64,000 nt of DNA from Liolophura sinensis (lineage: Eukaryota; Mollusca; Polyplacophora; Chitonida; Chitonidae), in the NCBI RefSeq assembly GCF_032854445.1, contig NC_088300.1, positions 558,001 through 622,000 of the forward strand, written 5' to 3'. Shown here piece by piece: positions 1-10,445 of this stretch. Position 1 is the stretch's first letter. Every line of letters starts with the position of its first letter. The notes beneath the pieces were generated by a model. It saw only the letters and a program-made list of their open reading frames with translations, had not been told where the DNA came from and ran no database searches. A program made the position numbers and the translations under genes.

Positions 1-1042
1 TTTAAGACTATTTCGATGCTGAGACTGATGCCAGTCGTTTTAAGAGCACTTCGATGCTGAGATTGATGCCAGTCGTTTCCAGAGTACTTTGATGCTGAGA
101 CTGATGCTAGTCGTTTTAAGAGTACTTCGATGCTGAGACTGATGCCAGTCGTTTTAAGAGTATTTCAATGCTGAGACTGATGCCAGTCGTTTAAGAGTAC
201 TTTGATACTGAGACTGATGCCAGTCGTTTCAAGAGTACTTCGATACTGAGACTGATGCCAGTCGTTTCAAGGGTACTTCGATGCTGAGACTGATGCCAGT
301 CGTTTTAAGAGTACTTCAATACTGAGACTGATCCCAGTCGTTTTAAGACTATTTCAATACTGAGACTGATGCTAGTCGTTTTAAGAGTACTTCAATGCTG
401 AGACTGATGCCAGTCGTTTTAAGACTATTTCGATACTGAGACTGATGCTAGTCGTTTTAAGAGTACTTCGATGCTGAGACTGATGCCAGTCGTTTAAAGA
501 GTACTTCGATACTGAGACTGATGCCAGTCATTTCAAGAGTACTTCGATACTGAGACTGATGCCAGTCATTTCAAGAGTACTTCAATGCTGAGACTGATGC
601 CAGTCGTTTTAAGACTATTTCAATACTGAGACTGATGCTAGTCGTTTTAAGAGTACTTCGATGCTGAGACTGATGCTAGTCGTTTTAAGAGTACTTCGAT
701 ACTGAGACTGATGTCAGTCATTTCAAGAGTACTTCGATACTCAGACTCATGCCAGTCATTTCAAGAGTACTTCGATGCTGAGACTGATGCCAGTGGTTTT
801 AAGACTATTTCGATACTGAGACTGATGTCAGTCATTTTAAGAGTACTTCGATGCTGAGACTGATGTCAGTCATTTTAAGAGTACTTCGACACTGAGACTG
901 ATGCCAGTCGTTTAAAGAGTACTTCGATACTGAGACTGATGCCAGTCGTTTCAAGAGTACTTCGACACTGAGACTGATGCCAGTTGTTTTAAGAGTACTT
1001 CGACACTGAGACTGATCCCAGTCGTTTCAAGAGTACTCCGCT
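1..1042. repeat. 38-bp tandem array
   Basis: About 27 head-to-tail copies of a 38-bp unit whose core reads ctgagactgatgccagtcg followed by ttttaagagtacttcgatg. Copies differ by a few substitutions (gatgct/gatact, agtcgt/agtcat). The array starts before the window and lies downstream of PC coding exon 3, so it is probably inside a PC intron. Confidence 0.95.
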
Positions 1043-1626
1043 AGTGTGGTTCAATCCAGAATCTAGTTATACCTTACAAGTTTAGACGATGGTAATACAT
1101 CAGTGCCCAGCAGGTACACAAAGTTGACAAAGCCAGGGTGAATCAGGCCTGAACAAAAGTTATCCGTCTGGGACAGCGAGATCGATGCGACACACCGTAA
1201 ACTTGTAACGTAAATCACAAGAACTACTGTAACACCAGATGCCAGCATATGAAGCCAATTTAAGAACTACTGTAACACTGGATGCCAGCATATGAAGCCA
1301 ATTTCATCCAATGAGCAGGTTTCAATGCCAAGACATAACAATTTTTAATCAGTGGATATTAACAAAAACTTCAGCTGAATTTTGTGAAAGTTGTAAGATA
1401 CCATCAAAATGGGAACTTACAGAATGAATGCCTTCCCTATGTTTCACCACTTTGACCTTTTAGACTTTTACCTGAGACACATCTGTTCATTTTAGAATAA
1501 ACTAAATTTTCTCTTCAGGCTGTTAAAAATCTGCGCTCACCCACTGACATAAGGTCCATGCTTCACAGCCACAACATTATAAACATTCTGTCCTAGGTTT
1601 TGAATTGCAAGCTACCATATACATAC
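1043..1626. other. Unique intronic DNA, PC gene
   Basis: Sequence between the 38-bp array and PC coding exon 3. A short segment (gccagcatatgaagccaatt) occurs twice around 1240-1300. I see no exon of PC or of any other gene here, so the next PC exon must lie left of the window. Confidence 0.6.
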
Positions 1627-1792
1627 CTGCATCTATAGCAGCCTGCCTAGCCTCCACTTTGTCTCCCATCTTCCTAACAACCTCTGGGGAGGGGCCAACA
1701 AACCGGATGCCAGCGTCTGTACATGCCTGGGCAAAGTCAGACCTCTCAGAGAGAAACCCATAGCCAGGGTGAACAGCATCCACTGAGTTCTC
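1627..1792 (-). CDS. PC: PC coding exon 3
   Basis: Acceptor ctacag|GAGAAC and donor GCAG|GTATGT. 166 nt. Encodes [20 protein letters not shown] through [14 protein letters not shown]. The [10 protein letters not shown] signature is diagnostic for biotin carboxylase domains, and KMGDKVEAR matches PC. The final base splits a glycine codon continued outside the window. Confidence 0.95.
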
Positions 1793-4700
1793 CTGTAGAC
1801 AACACAACATAGATCTGTGAGCAGTCTGTAGATGTCTAACCATACACGTGTCAACAGTAACCAGTGTACAGGAAAAGTCATGAACGTTTCTCTTCTTTTT
1901 ACATATTTTTTACATATTACATACATATTCTTACAAATACCAATAGTATCTATTCCATTATTTGTATCACCATATTACCCTGTTCGTTACCTCCCTGATA
2001 CGAAGTCAAAGACCCTTTAAAATAACATGTGCTCCTTATTTCTTTTTAAACACACACTATGTCTGATTGTTTTTACATTGAAAGCTAAAATAGGTCTTCA
2101 GATACTAAAAGTAATGCATGAAGTATTTATTTATTTATTTATTTGATTGGTGTTTTATGCCATACTCAAGAATATTTCACTTATATGATAGCAGCCTGAA
2201 TAATGGTGGGAGGAAACCGGGCAGAGCCGGGGGAAACCCACAACCATCTGCAGGTTGCTGGCAGACATTCCCACTTACAGCCGGAGAGGAACCCAGCATG
2301 AGCTGGACTTGAACTCACAGCGACCGCATTGGTGAGAGGCTCCTGGGTCACTGTGCTCCAATAACATGCTAACCAGCTGAGCCACAGAGGCCTCTGCATG
2401 AATTATGGCCAGTGAATAGGAACAACTGAAAATTTAGGCTATTTTCTCTAGTTCTCTTTCACATACAAGCTTATATCAAAGTGTGTACATGTATACTGGA
2501 AGAGCTTTTTTAAATCAAAAATCTGAGAGAGGAAATATGACCCTTCATAGAAGTACAGCCAAGATTGTCACCATTAGTTACCCAGAGTAATGTGGCTTCA
2601 GTTACAGTCTTATCCACTCAACACACCATTGACAACCAACAAACATATCTCAAGTCAAGTTGGGATGTTTTAGCAGTATAATATCTCATGAGAATTAAAC
2701 TTGAACCAAATACTTTCTGATTGTTTAATGACCCTGAGAGTACTGATGCGTCTGAACAAACATCATGTACATTGTAATTCAGATCTGTCCATGTGTCACA
2801 ATAGCACAAGGACACTGTCGACACCAGTAAATCTAGCCCTACAGCTACTCTCCATGGGTCACAATAGCACAAGGACACTGTCAACACCAGTAAATCTAGC
2901 CAGACAGTTAATGTCCATGTGTCACAATAGCACAAGGACACTGTCGACACCAGTAAATCTAGCCAGACAGTTAATGTCCATGTGTCACAATAGCACAAGG
3001 ACACTGTCGACACCAGTAAATCTAGCCCTACAGCTACTCCCCATGGATCACAATAGCACAAGGACACTGTCGACACCAGTAAATCTAGCCAGACAGTTAA
3101 TGTCCATGTGTCACAATAGCACAAGGACACTGTCAACACCAGTAAATCTAGCCAGACAGTTAATGTCCATGTGTCACAATAGCACAAGGATACTGTCAAC
3201 ACCAGTAAATCTAGCCAGACAGTTAATGTCCATGTGTCACAATAGCACAAGGACACTGTCAACACCAGTAAATCTAGCCAGACAGTTAATGTCCATGTGT
3301 CACAATAGCACAAGGACACTGTCAACACCAGTAAATCTAGCCAGACAGTTAATGTCCATGTGTCACAATAGCACAAGGACACTGTCGCACAAGTAAATCT
3401 AGCCAGACAGTTAATGTCCATGTGTCACAATAGCATAAGGACACTGTCAACACCAGTAAATTTAGCCCTACAGCTACTCTCCATGGGTCACAATAGCACA
3501 AGGACACTGTTGACACCAGTAAATCTAGCCAGACAGTTAATGTCCATGTGTCACAATAGCACAAGGACACTGTCGACACCAGTAAATCTAGTGACACAGT
3601 AAGGAGGTAAGTAAAGTTGTAAGGAGGAGTAAAGGGTACAAAATAGAGAAGTATAAAACAGGCATTCAGGCCCTCTCTTTATTAAGTGTTTGCTACCCCA
3701 TATCTAAGGCCAAGGTATATTAGCTCAGCACATGGCTTAAGCCACCCTGTAGAGCAGAGAGGAGAGTATTGATTTTCTGGAGAACTGTCTATCATAGCAC
3801 CACCCCCCCCCCCCCCCCCTGCAATGTGTCCAGAGGCTTTAATCATCAAGCCAGGACATGATAGACACTAACAGATAATTTAATTAATGCACTCCCCACA
3901 GTTATCGACCACGCATTTATTTATTTAACACCACTGAGCTTAACCATCTTTGACCACGGCGATATCCTAGAATTAAATAATTATGGCAACTATGGGAGGC
4001 AGAATAGTCTCTTCATGGCACTTGTGAAATCCAAGAATTGGTTTTCAGGGACATGTCACAGGCTTACAACATTCGACCTTCACAGCAGTGGCCATCTGTA
4101 AATACGGTGCATGTGCTCAACTCACTGCCTGTGTGGAAATCAGACTTAGTTTCCTCAAAGTAAGACGTCGTTTCAGTCAGAGATCTTCGGTGAATTTAAG
4201 GTACATGGGTACATGGAGATTGTCAGCCACAAAATTCCGCATTCAATAACAAGGCTTCAGTACGAAATCCACACATATGAATTGTTTGAATGGCCAATTA
4301 CTGAAAAAAACTCAGGGGCTGGAGTAATTTAATAACATGGGACTGCCATTATTTCCAATTTTGGTAAGAAATAGCAGTTTTCCCCTTATTACCATATCGC
4401 TACCTTTTACTTTATCATGTCCTGATATAAACAGAAGGTTTAAGAGTTCAAAGCCTTGGCTAAACACTGTCAATTAAATCTGAGTATATCATCAGTCAGG
4501 AATATGACAGTGCCTGAAATTCACATTAAATTTCCACTCCAATTTTACAGGTGGGTAAAGTCTGTGATACACATATCAATCAGCCAATAAGTGTTTCAGT
4601 CCAACTCAGCATATGCTGGAAGAATTATATGTCTCATCTCACAGAAAACTGGCTAAAAAAGATCAGTAGGAGTTATCTGGTCAACAGAATATAAATACAG

Positions 4701-7652
4701 GTATTTTCACATGCTGGTGGTTATATTTGGCTTTTTGCATCTGTCGTTATCAGACATCATGCTATAAACTTACAATCCACTCATCACAGATAGGACTAGA
4801 ATGGCAGAGAAAGTAGCTGTTAAAACTTGCTATCCACTCATCACAGATAGGACTAGAATGGCAGAGAAAGTAGCTGTCAAAACTTACAATCCACATATCA
4901 CACATAGGACTAGAATGGCAGAGAAAGTAGCTGTTAAAACTTACAATCCACTCATCACACACAGGACTAGAATGGCAGAGAAAGTAGCTGTCAAAACTTA
5001 CAATCCACTCATCACAGATAGGACTAGCATGGCAGAGAAAGTAGTTGTTAAAACTTACAATCCACTCACCACAGATAGGACTAGAATGGCAGAGAAAGTA
5101 GCTGTTGAAACTTACAATCAACTCATCACAGATAGGACTAGAATGGCAGAGAAAGTAGCTGTTGAAACTTACAATCCACTCATCACAGATAGGACTAGAA
5201 TGGCAGAGAAAGTAGCTGTTAAAACTTACAATCCACTCATCACAGATAGGACTAGAATGGCAGAGAAAGTAGCTGTTAAAACTTACAATCCACTCATCAC
5301 AGATACGACTACAATGGCAGAGAAAGTAGCTGTTAAAACTTACAATCCACTCATCACAGACAAGACTAGAATGGCAGAGAAAGTAGCTGTTAACACTTAC
5401 AATCCACTCATCACACATAGGACTAGAATGGCAGAGAAAGTAGCTGTTAAAACTTACAATCAACTCATCACAGATAGGACTAGAATGGCAGAGAAAGTAG
5501 CTGTTAACACTTACAATCAACTCATCACACATAGGACTAGAATGGCAGAGAAAGTAGCTGTTAAAACTTACAATCCACTCATCACACATAGGACTAGAAT
5601 GGCAGAGAAAGTACATGTAGCTGTTAAAACTTACTATCCACTCATCATAGATAGGACTAGAATGGCAGAGAAAGTAGCTGTTAAAACTTACAATTCACTC
5701 ATCACAGATAAGACTAGAATGGCAGAGAAAGTAGCTGTTAAAACTTACAATTCACTCATCACAGATATGAACTTGGCCAATCACTAGTGCTGAAAGTGTC
5801 ATGTTATCAAAAAACCTTGCTACTTGCTCTTTCCTGATTAGCACTTGATTGTCAGAGTGGTTTCTTACAGTGGATAAACAGATATTAATGCAATAAATTG
5901 GATTTTCCAGTTAGTTCAAGTGTTAAACTGACGCATTTTGAACCACACATTTAGTAGGGAACTGATAAAGACTGCTTGTGTCACAATGCGTACATGTTGG
6001 GCAGGATACTGCAGTAACTTGTCAGGGTGAGCTGGCAAGAAAACCGCCTCGTAAGAGTAATTGCTTGAAAAAAATACTGAGATTTTGCATTATTTTTCCT
6101 TGGCAAAGTAAAATTTATTACAAAAATATCTTCCCAAAATCTGAATGAGAAAGAGTCTGTTATTAGTCAGAAGGCCCTGCTATGTTCAGTAAATTCCCAA
6201 AGTCTATATAGCCAGCTAGGTCTAATGCTCACACCCACAAATGGCGAGGACAAGCAGGGCCGCTAAAACACGATGCCTGTGTCCACAAACATCACCCTCA
6301 CTGAGCGACAGACTGAAAGAAACATCAGCCCTTTGAACGCCAAACAGAATTGATACTCTCTGGCTGGGTATCAGGCGTTTCACTTTGTATTTTCTCATTG
6401 TTTAAGATCAATGGTACGGGAGAGCTCCTAGGTTTTGTGACGTCACTCTAGATGGTGATGCTATAACATGGCAAAATGGCATCACAAAATAAGAACCTAG
6501 GTACTGATGATTTTTTGCTATTTATTTTGTTGATAAGAGGAGCAAAATTTTAAAAATATTTTTGGAACATTTCTGTAATACTACTTTATTAATTAGTTCA
6601 CTTGAAGTAAGTATGTATTCATCTACTGGTTTTTATGTCATACCTAACAATTTTTCACTGATATGAGGAGTCATTCGGTGTGTGTACATATGCCATGTCT
6701 TCTTGTCTTCAGTCCATGCCACAAAGGGCTGCAGTCACTGAAGTACATGTAACATGCCAGAAACCAGACATGACACCCCACTCAGTCACATTATACTGAC
6801 AGTGGGCAAATCAGTCCTGTTTCCTTGTTCTTTCCTCTCAAGCCAGGCAACAATAAATACCATTTTTAAAGTATCTGGTATCACCTGACCTGGCTTAGAT
6901 CCCAGGTCTCCCAAATTCAAGGTGATCTCTGTAACCATTAGCCCACCGAAGCGGGTTGATCTACTTGTGAAAACACAAACTGACATCATTGGTATTGCAT
7001 CCAAAGTGCTGAGGCTTACCTGTGCTATTTGTATAATTTCAGGTATATTGAGGTATGCCTGTACTGGAGCTAAACCTTTCCCTATCAAGTAGGACTCGTC
7101 TGCCTTCTGTCGGTGCATGTGCATTGTGTCCTGTTCAGAGTAGATGGCAACCGTTCGAATGTTCATCTCTGTACATGCTCGGAACACTCGGATTGCAATT
7201 TCACCTGAATAAACAAAAATAGTCAGGTGTGCAGCTGAATATTACTGGTTTTGGCAAAAATAAACATTTCACAAAATTCACCGTAGACCTACATGTACAG
7301 TATCTTAATAATAACTTGAACCGTCCACTTTTTTCTGTGTTCTAGATAATTAAATTACCAGTAACACCTGCCAATTGACACTAAGCCCTTAAAACCTCTG
7401 ATAAATCAAGAAAATTACAGTGTTTTGTTATCATGCTGAATATTGAAAACTACACCACAAACCTCTATTGGCAACGAGGAGTTTTTTGATCGGTTCTTGC
7501 TTTGTGGACGGGACATCCTTTGCAGTCGTGGAATAACTCTGCAAGTTGCTAGGTAACCTATAGCCATGGTTTTTGGGGACCTGTGGACCACTCGGCAGCT
7601 GTGACCTTGCTGTGGTACACAGCTGCGACATGCGGTTTTGCAGCCGTAACAT
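1627..7652 (-). CDS. PC: Pyruvate carboxylase, N-terminal part (gene runs off left edge)
   Basis: Pyruvate carboxylase makes oxaloacetate from pyruvate, bicarbonate and ATP in the mitochondrial matrix (anaplerosis, gluconeogenesis); that is family knowledge. Three coding exons are visible: 7652-7463, 7204-7020 and 1792-1627. They join in phase to give about 180 residues. Residues 1-50 are rich in R, Q, S and T and poor in acidic residues, as expected of a mitochondrial presequence. Next come the start of the biotin carboxylase domain ([18 protein letters not shown]), [20 protein letters not shown], then [14 protein letters not shown] and [19 protein letters not shown], all nearly identical to vertebrate PC. 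The ATP-grasp core, carboxyltransferase and biotinyl domains are outside the window. The ATG at 7652 is the first in frame after an in-frame TAG in the same exon. The gene is divergent from TAF6L. Confidence 0.95.
2118..2397 (-). mobile_element. tRNA-derived SINE, family 1 (molluscan type)
   Basis: On the minus strand it reads as a tRNA-like head (ggcctctgtggctcagctgg, then a gttcaag B-box-like site), a conserved central domain (gccggctgtaag... gctctgcccggtttcctccc) and an (aaat)n-type tail, seen on the plus strand as tatttatttatttattt. It matches copies at 21610 and 61328. It is a diverged copy inside a PC intron. I think it belongs to the widespread molluscan SINEs with a conserved central domain, but the family name needs a database search. 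Confidence 0.85.
2785..3600. repeat. 63-bp tandem array
   Basis: About 13 copies of a 63-bp unit containing tgtcacaatagcacaaggac and agtaaatctagccagacagt. Two unit types alternate irregularly (...agccagacagttaatg... and ...agccctacagctactc...). The period is a multiple of three and stop-free in some frames, so long open frames exist on both strands, but it lies inside the PC intron between exons 2 and 3 and is not coding. Confidence 0.95.
3601..4768. other. Unique intronic DNA, PC gene
   Basis: A poly-C tract of about 19 bases lies near 3800-3820. Nothing else recognisable. Confidence 0.6.
4769..5770. repeat. 57-bp tandem array carrying splice-like signals
   Basis: About 17.5 copies of a 57-bp unit (plus strand core actagaatggcagagaaag followed by tagctgttaaaacttacaat). 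On the minus strand, which is the sense strand of PC, each unit contains ATT|GTAAGT, a TTTTAAC branch-point-like stretch, and a pyrimidine-rich CTTTCTCTGCCATTCTAG. One copy near 5610 has a 6-bp insertion (acatgt). Both strands are open over the array because 57 is divisible by 3. Confidence 0.95.
5771..6609. other. Unique intronic DNA, PC gene
   Basis: AT-rich unique sequence. No exon, repeat unit or RNA gene recognised. Confidence 0.5.
6610..6680 (-). mobile_element. Diverged 3' piece of a family-1 SINE
   Basis: The stretch tggtttttatgtcataccta ... tttttcactgatatgaggag aligns with the SINE tail domain tggtgttttatgccatactc ... tttcacttatatgat seen at 2150. It is old and degenerate, and abuts a family-2 SINE. 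Confidence 0.45.
6681..6957 (-). mobile_element. tRNA-derived SINE, family 2
   Basis: Read on the minus strand, the head gcttcggtgggctaatggtt resembles a tRNA A-box region. It is followed by a distinctive tail (cagtataatgtgactgagtg, ggggtgtcatgtctgg, acttcagtgactgcagccc). The same tail occurs on the plus strand at 30810-30900. The element sits immediately next to the donor side of PC exon 2. Confidence 0.65.
7020..7204 (-). CDS. PC: PC coding exon 2
   Basis: Acceptor attcag|GTGAAATT and donor CACAG|GTAAGC. 185 nt, entering in phase 1 and leaving in phase 0. Encodes [20 protein letters not shown] through [10 protein letters not shown] of the biotin carboxylase N-lobe. Confidence 0.93.
7463..7652 (-). 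CDS. PC: PC coding exon 1
   Basis: Start codon at 7652-7650; 63 codons plus one base. It encodes the presumed mitochondrial presequence (begins [10 protein letters not shown]) and ends KKLLVANR. The donor reads AGAG|GTTTGT. The exon itself probably begins at 7702 after a tttttcag acceptor, leaving about 50 nt of 5' UTR in it. Confidence 0.9.
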
Positions 7653-8204
7653 GTTGGTAAGTGAGGTCCACTACCCTTTGCAGTGCTAACGTGTAGCAGA
7701 ATCTGAAAAAATATGGCAGATGTACCTGAAATACATTTCATTTCCCAATTAGCTAGCCCATAGGTTAATCTATTTACAGGCAATGACTTCATGGCAAAAC
7801 AACACACATCTGCATGAACAGAGCATGAAACAGGCATTTAACCTTCTGCAACCTCCGGCACAAGTGACAATGAAAATCTTCAAATGACATATATACATGT
7901 ATATACAAACTTTGACAACTACATCTAATCAGAGTATACAGATAGGCACTGCTGTTATTAACTTTGAACTTCAAACTGTTTGGATATTATCTCAGGCAAT
8001 AAGTGCCGTCACCAAATGAGGGTGATTCCACATGAGTAGCTCCAGTTGGATTGTTTTAACTGCTTCACATAGCCATTAATCAAACTTGATCATACAACTG
8101 TTGCACTGAACACATGCATCAACCATTTACAACGGTGCCTAAAATAGCACCTGCCAAAGTCAGGTCTGAAAAAAGGATTTTAGGAAAGAAAAAAAGAAAC
8201 CATT

Positions 8205-8545
8205 ACACATTGGGCTGATTGTCTGATTGTTGCTCAACACCAGAGAATTTTTTACTTACATGTACATGATGTGTCAGTTTTATGAGTGTAGGAAACCAAA
8301 GTGCCCGGAGCAAACCACTGACCTCTGCCAAATTACTGACAACCAGATGTGCACACCATAATAGTGGAAACAAATGATTTTTGACAAGCAAATGGTGGAT
8401 GTATTAGCATCACTGAAGCCCACAAACCATGAGAGTGGGGAAAAGTTCTAAGTCCTTATCCAAGATTGAGCTTGAATCTGTGCCTTGAGTGTTCTAGCAG
8501 TTGAAAGCCAAGCACCTTAACCACTAAGCCACACATCTCACATGG
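8205..8545 (-). mobile_element. tRNA-derived SINE, family 3
   Basis: On the minus strand: tRNA-like head tggcttagtggttaaggtgc (A-box), gattcaagctc (B-box-like), then ccccactctcatggtttgtg and ctattatggtgtgcacat. The last two motifs recur at 20715-20820 on the plus strand, showing a family. I cannot name it. Confidence 0.6.
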
Positions 8546-9742
8546 AAAACATAGAGCACAATCTACACATAGCAGGAATATAACCGATTATACACTGTAT
8601 CAATAGATCAAATATATCAAATGTGGAGTACATGCATTTTCAACAAGCCTTGATGACTCCACAGGCTATCTTTCTGATCACTGCAATATAATCATGGAAT
8701 CCTAAACTATTTAGGGTAGTAAATAGGTTTTTCTAATCTCTAACCGGAGGAAATGTGAAGGACCATCATGTTTTGATATCAGAATCTTACTACTGGAAGA
8801 CTATAATGCAACATCTGTTCTGTTTGTACACAACTATAGAAAACTAGTAACCATAGCAACAACTTTCAATCTAGCGTGGTTTGGTGCTTGCCATTAAAGT
8901 GTGAAAACTTAACTTGGGGCATAAAACAACAATCAACAAATAAATAAACTGTCAGAAGTCACATACTACAGGTGCATTTTCTGCATACTGTTACAGTTAT
9001 TTGCGCACATTTCTGAAATATTATGATAACTTCACAGATACTTGTCATGCTGGGAGATTAAATCTGAAGATGTAGTCTTCAGTAAAGCACCCAGTTCAAT
9101 GGCGTCATCCCATCTGTTCTATGTCTGATGGGGTACGTACCCATTTTGGTACACAGCCAAAATAAAAACAGGTTTGCATGGTGAGGGAAATGAGTGTTAT
9201 AACAGTCTATAAGATCTAAACATGTATAAATAACACTCTTCTTTGTCAAATGAAATGGCACAATTAACAATTAGAGCAAGTCATTCTGAAACAAACAAGT
9301 CTGGTATCACATGACCTCTGTATGTTGCTGAGGGGAAGAGACAGCCCCCTAACGGGAGAGTTTTGACATTTGGGTGTGCAGCTCCTCAAGTTTCCCATCA
9401 TCATTATACAACAAGCAGTCTCTATACAGGCACACTTCTTTGTATTACACAAGCACAATGTATAAAAAAACAGTCATCTCCAGATTCTGTGTTACTCAAT
9501 CCATGCCTACTCTGAATAGTATCACTAAAATGTTTATACTTGAAGAGAAACTTGTATATTGTATATTCTAGTATATTGCTTATTTAATGACCATTTACAG
9601 TAAGCAAACTCGCTTATCCATGTACAGTAGCAGCAAGCCACAGGCCCCTAGACCTATATGTAATGTAGTCTCCATTCTACCGATACTACCACTTTACAGC
9701 TAGCAGTGTGTTTAAAGTCTAATTAAGCTAACCCTTACCGTT

Positions 9743-10132
9743 ATAAGGTGTACTGGAGGTATACTTGAGGTGTACTGAATTGAATGTGTATCTGCGGTAC
9801 TGACAATTATGCAAATTAAGATCTCAAGTACATCTATTACCGAGGTGTATCCTGGAAAGATTAGGTCAAAAAATATGGCGCCTGAGGGAATGTTTCTAGG
9901 CAAGGTAGATGTACCTGATTGTAACTTACATGTATATAGTAAACATTTTTTTTTTGCACAAGAACATCTGTAATTTCATTGAGGTACACTATCTCACATT
10001 CATAAACAACTCAAAGTTCCTGAGGTGTGGCTGAGGAATATGCCTGGGGTGTACTTGAGATACAGTATACCTCAGATACTACAAACAGGGTGTACAACTC
10101 CTCCATACCTCACTCTGAGGTGTACACCTTAT
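9743..10132. mobile_element. MITE-like element rich in GAGGTGTAC motifs
   Basis: Ends are an 11-bp perfect inverted repeat (ataaggtgtac / gtacaccttat). Inside are many variants of gaggtgtac and ggtatac in both orientations. About 390 bp with no open frame of note. A non-autonomous DNA transposon or a foldback element fits; target-site duplication is not evident. Confidence 0.45.
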
Positions 10133-10384
10133 GTCTCTTGGGGAAACTTGGCCATTATAAGAGCAAATGAAGTCCCTTTTAGGTACAAAATGATAACTCA
10201 ACTTCAACATCCACAGGTATGTTTTTGGGACCAGTATTAACAAAAAAGAAACACGGTCAATGATATAAAATTTTGACCATGTCCTGAAAACTCCTTATTT
10301 TGCTTGATCACATCAGTTGCATTGTGTAATCATGGTAAAGTGTTTTGAGGTTTGCTGGGAAGGTACGTGTAGGGCAACTTCCAA

Positions 10385-10445
10385 AGTACTGGAAAAATGT
10401 AAGTTTCAGCACAAGAAGTAATATTTTCTGACATTCACATATTTG
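10385..10445 (+). repeat. Dispersed repeat copy (pair with 14767-14815)
   Basis: The stretch aaatgtaagtttcagcacaa followed by (g/a)aagtaatattttctgacatt occurs here and again at 14767-14815, about 45 bp at roughly 93% identity. Class unknown. Confidence 0.6.

Noticed and set aside
1063..1248. Minus-strand frame as the next PC exon
   Set aside because: Does not contain the expected continuation of the biotin carboxylase domain, and no fitting acceptor is seen.
2618..3602. Open frames of 230-270 codons in the 63-bp array
   Set aside because: Same artefact: period divisible by three, open on both strands, intronic.
4762..5787. Long open frames on both strands (over 280 codons) in the 57-bp array
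   Set aside because: They result from a 57-bp period (divisible by 3) without stops, are open on both strands at once, and lie inside a PC intron. No signal of a real protein.
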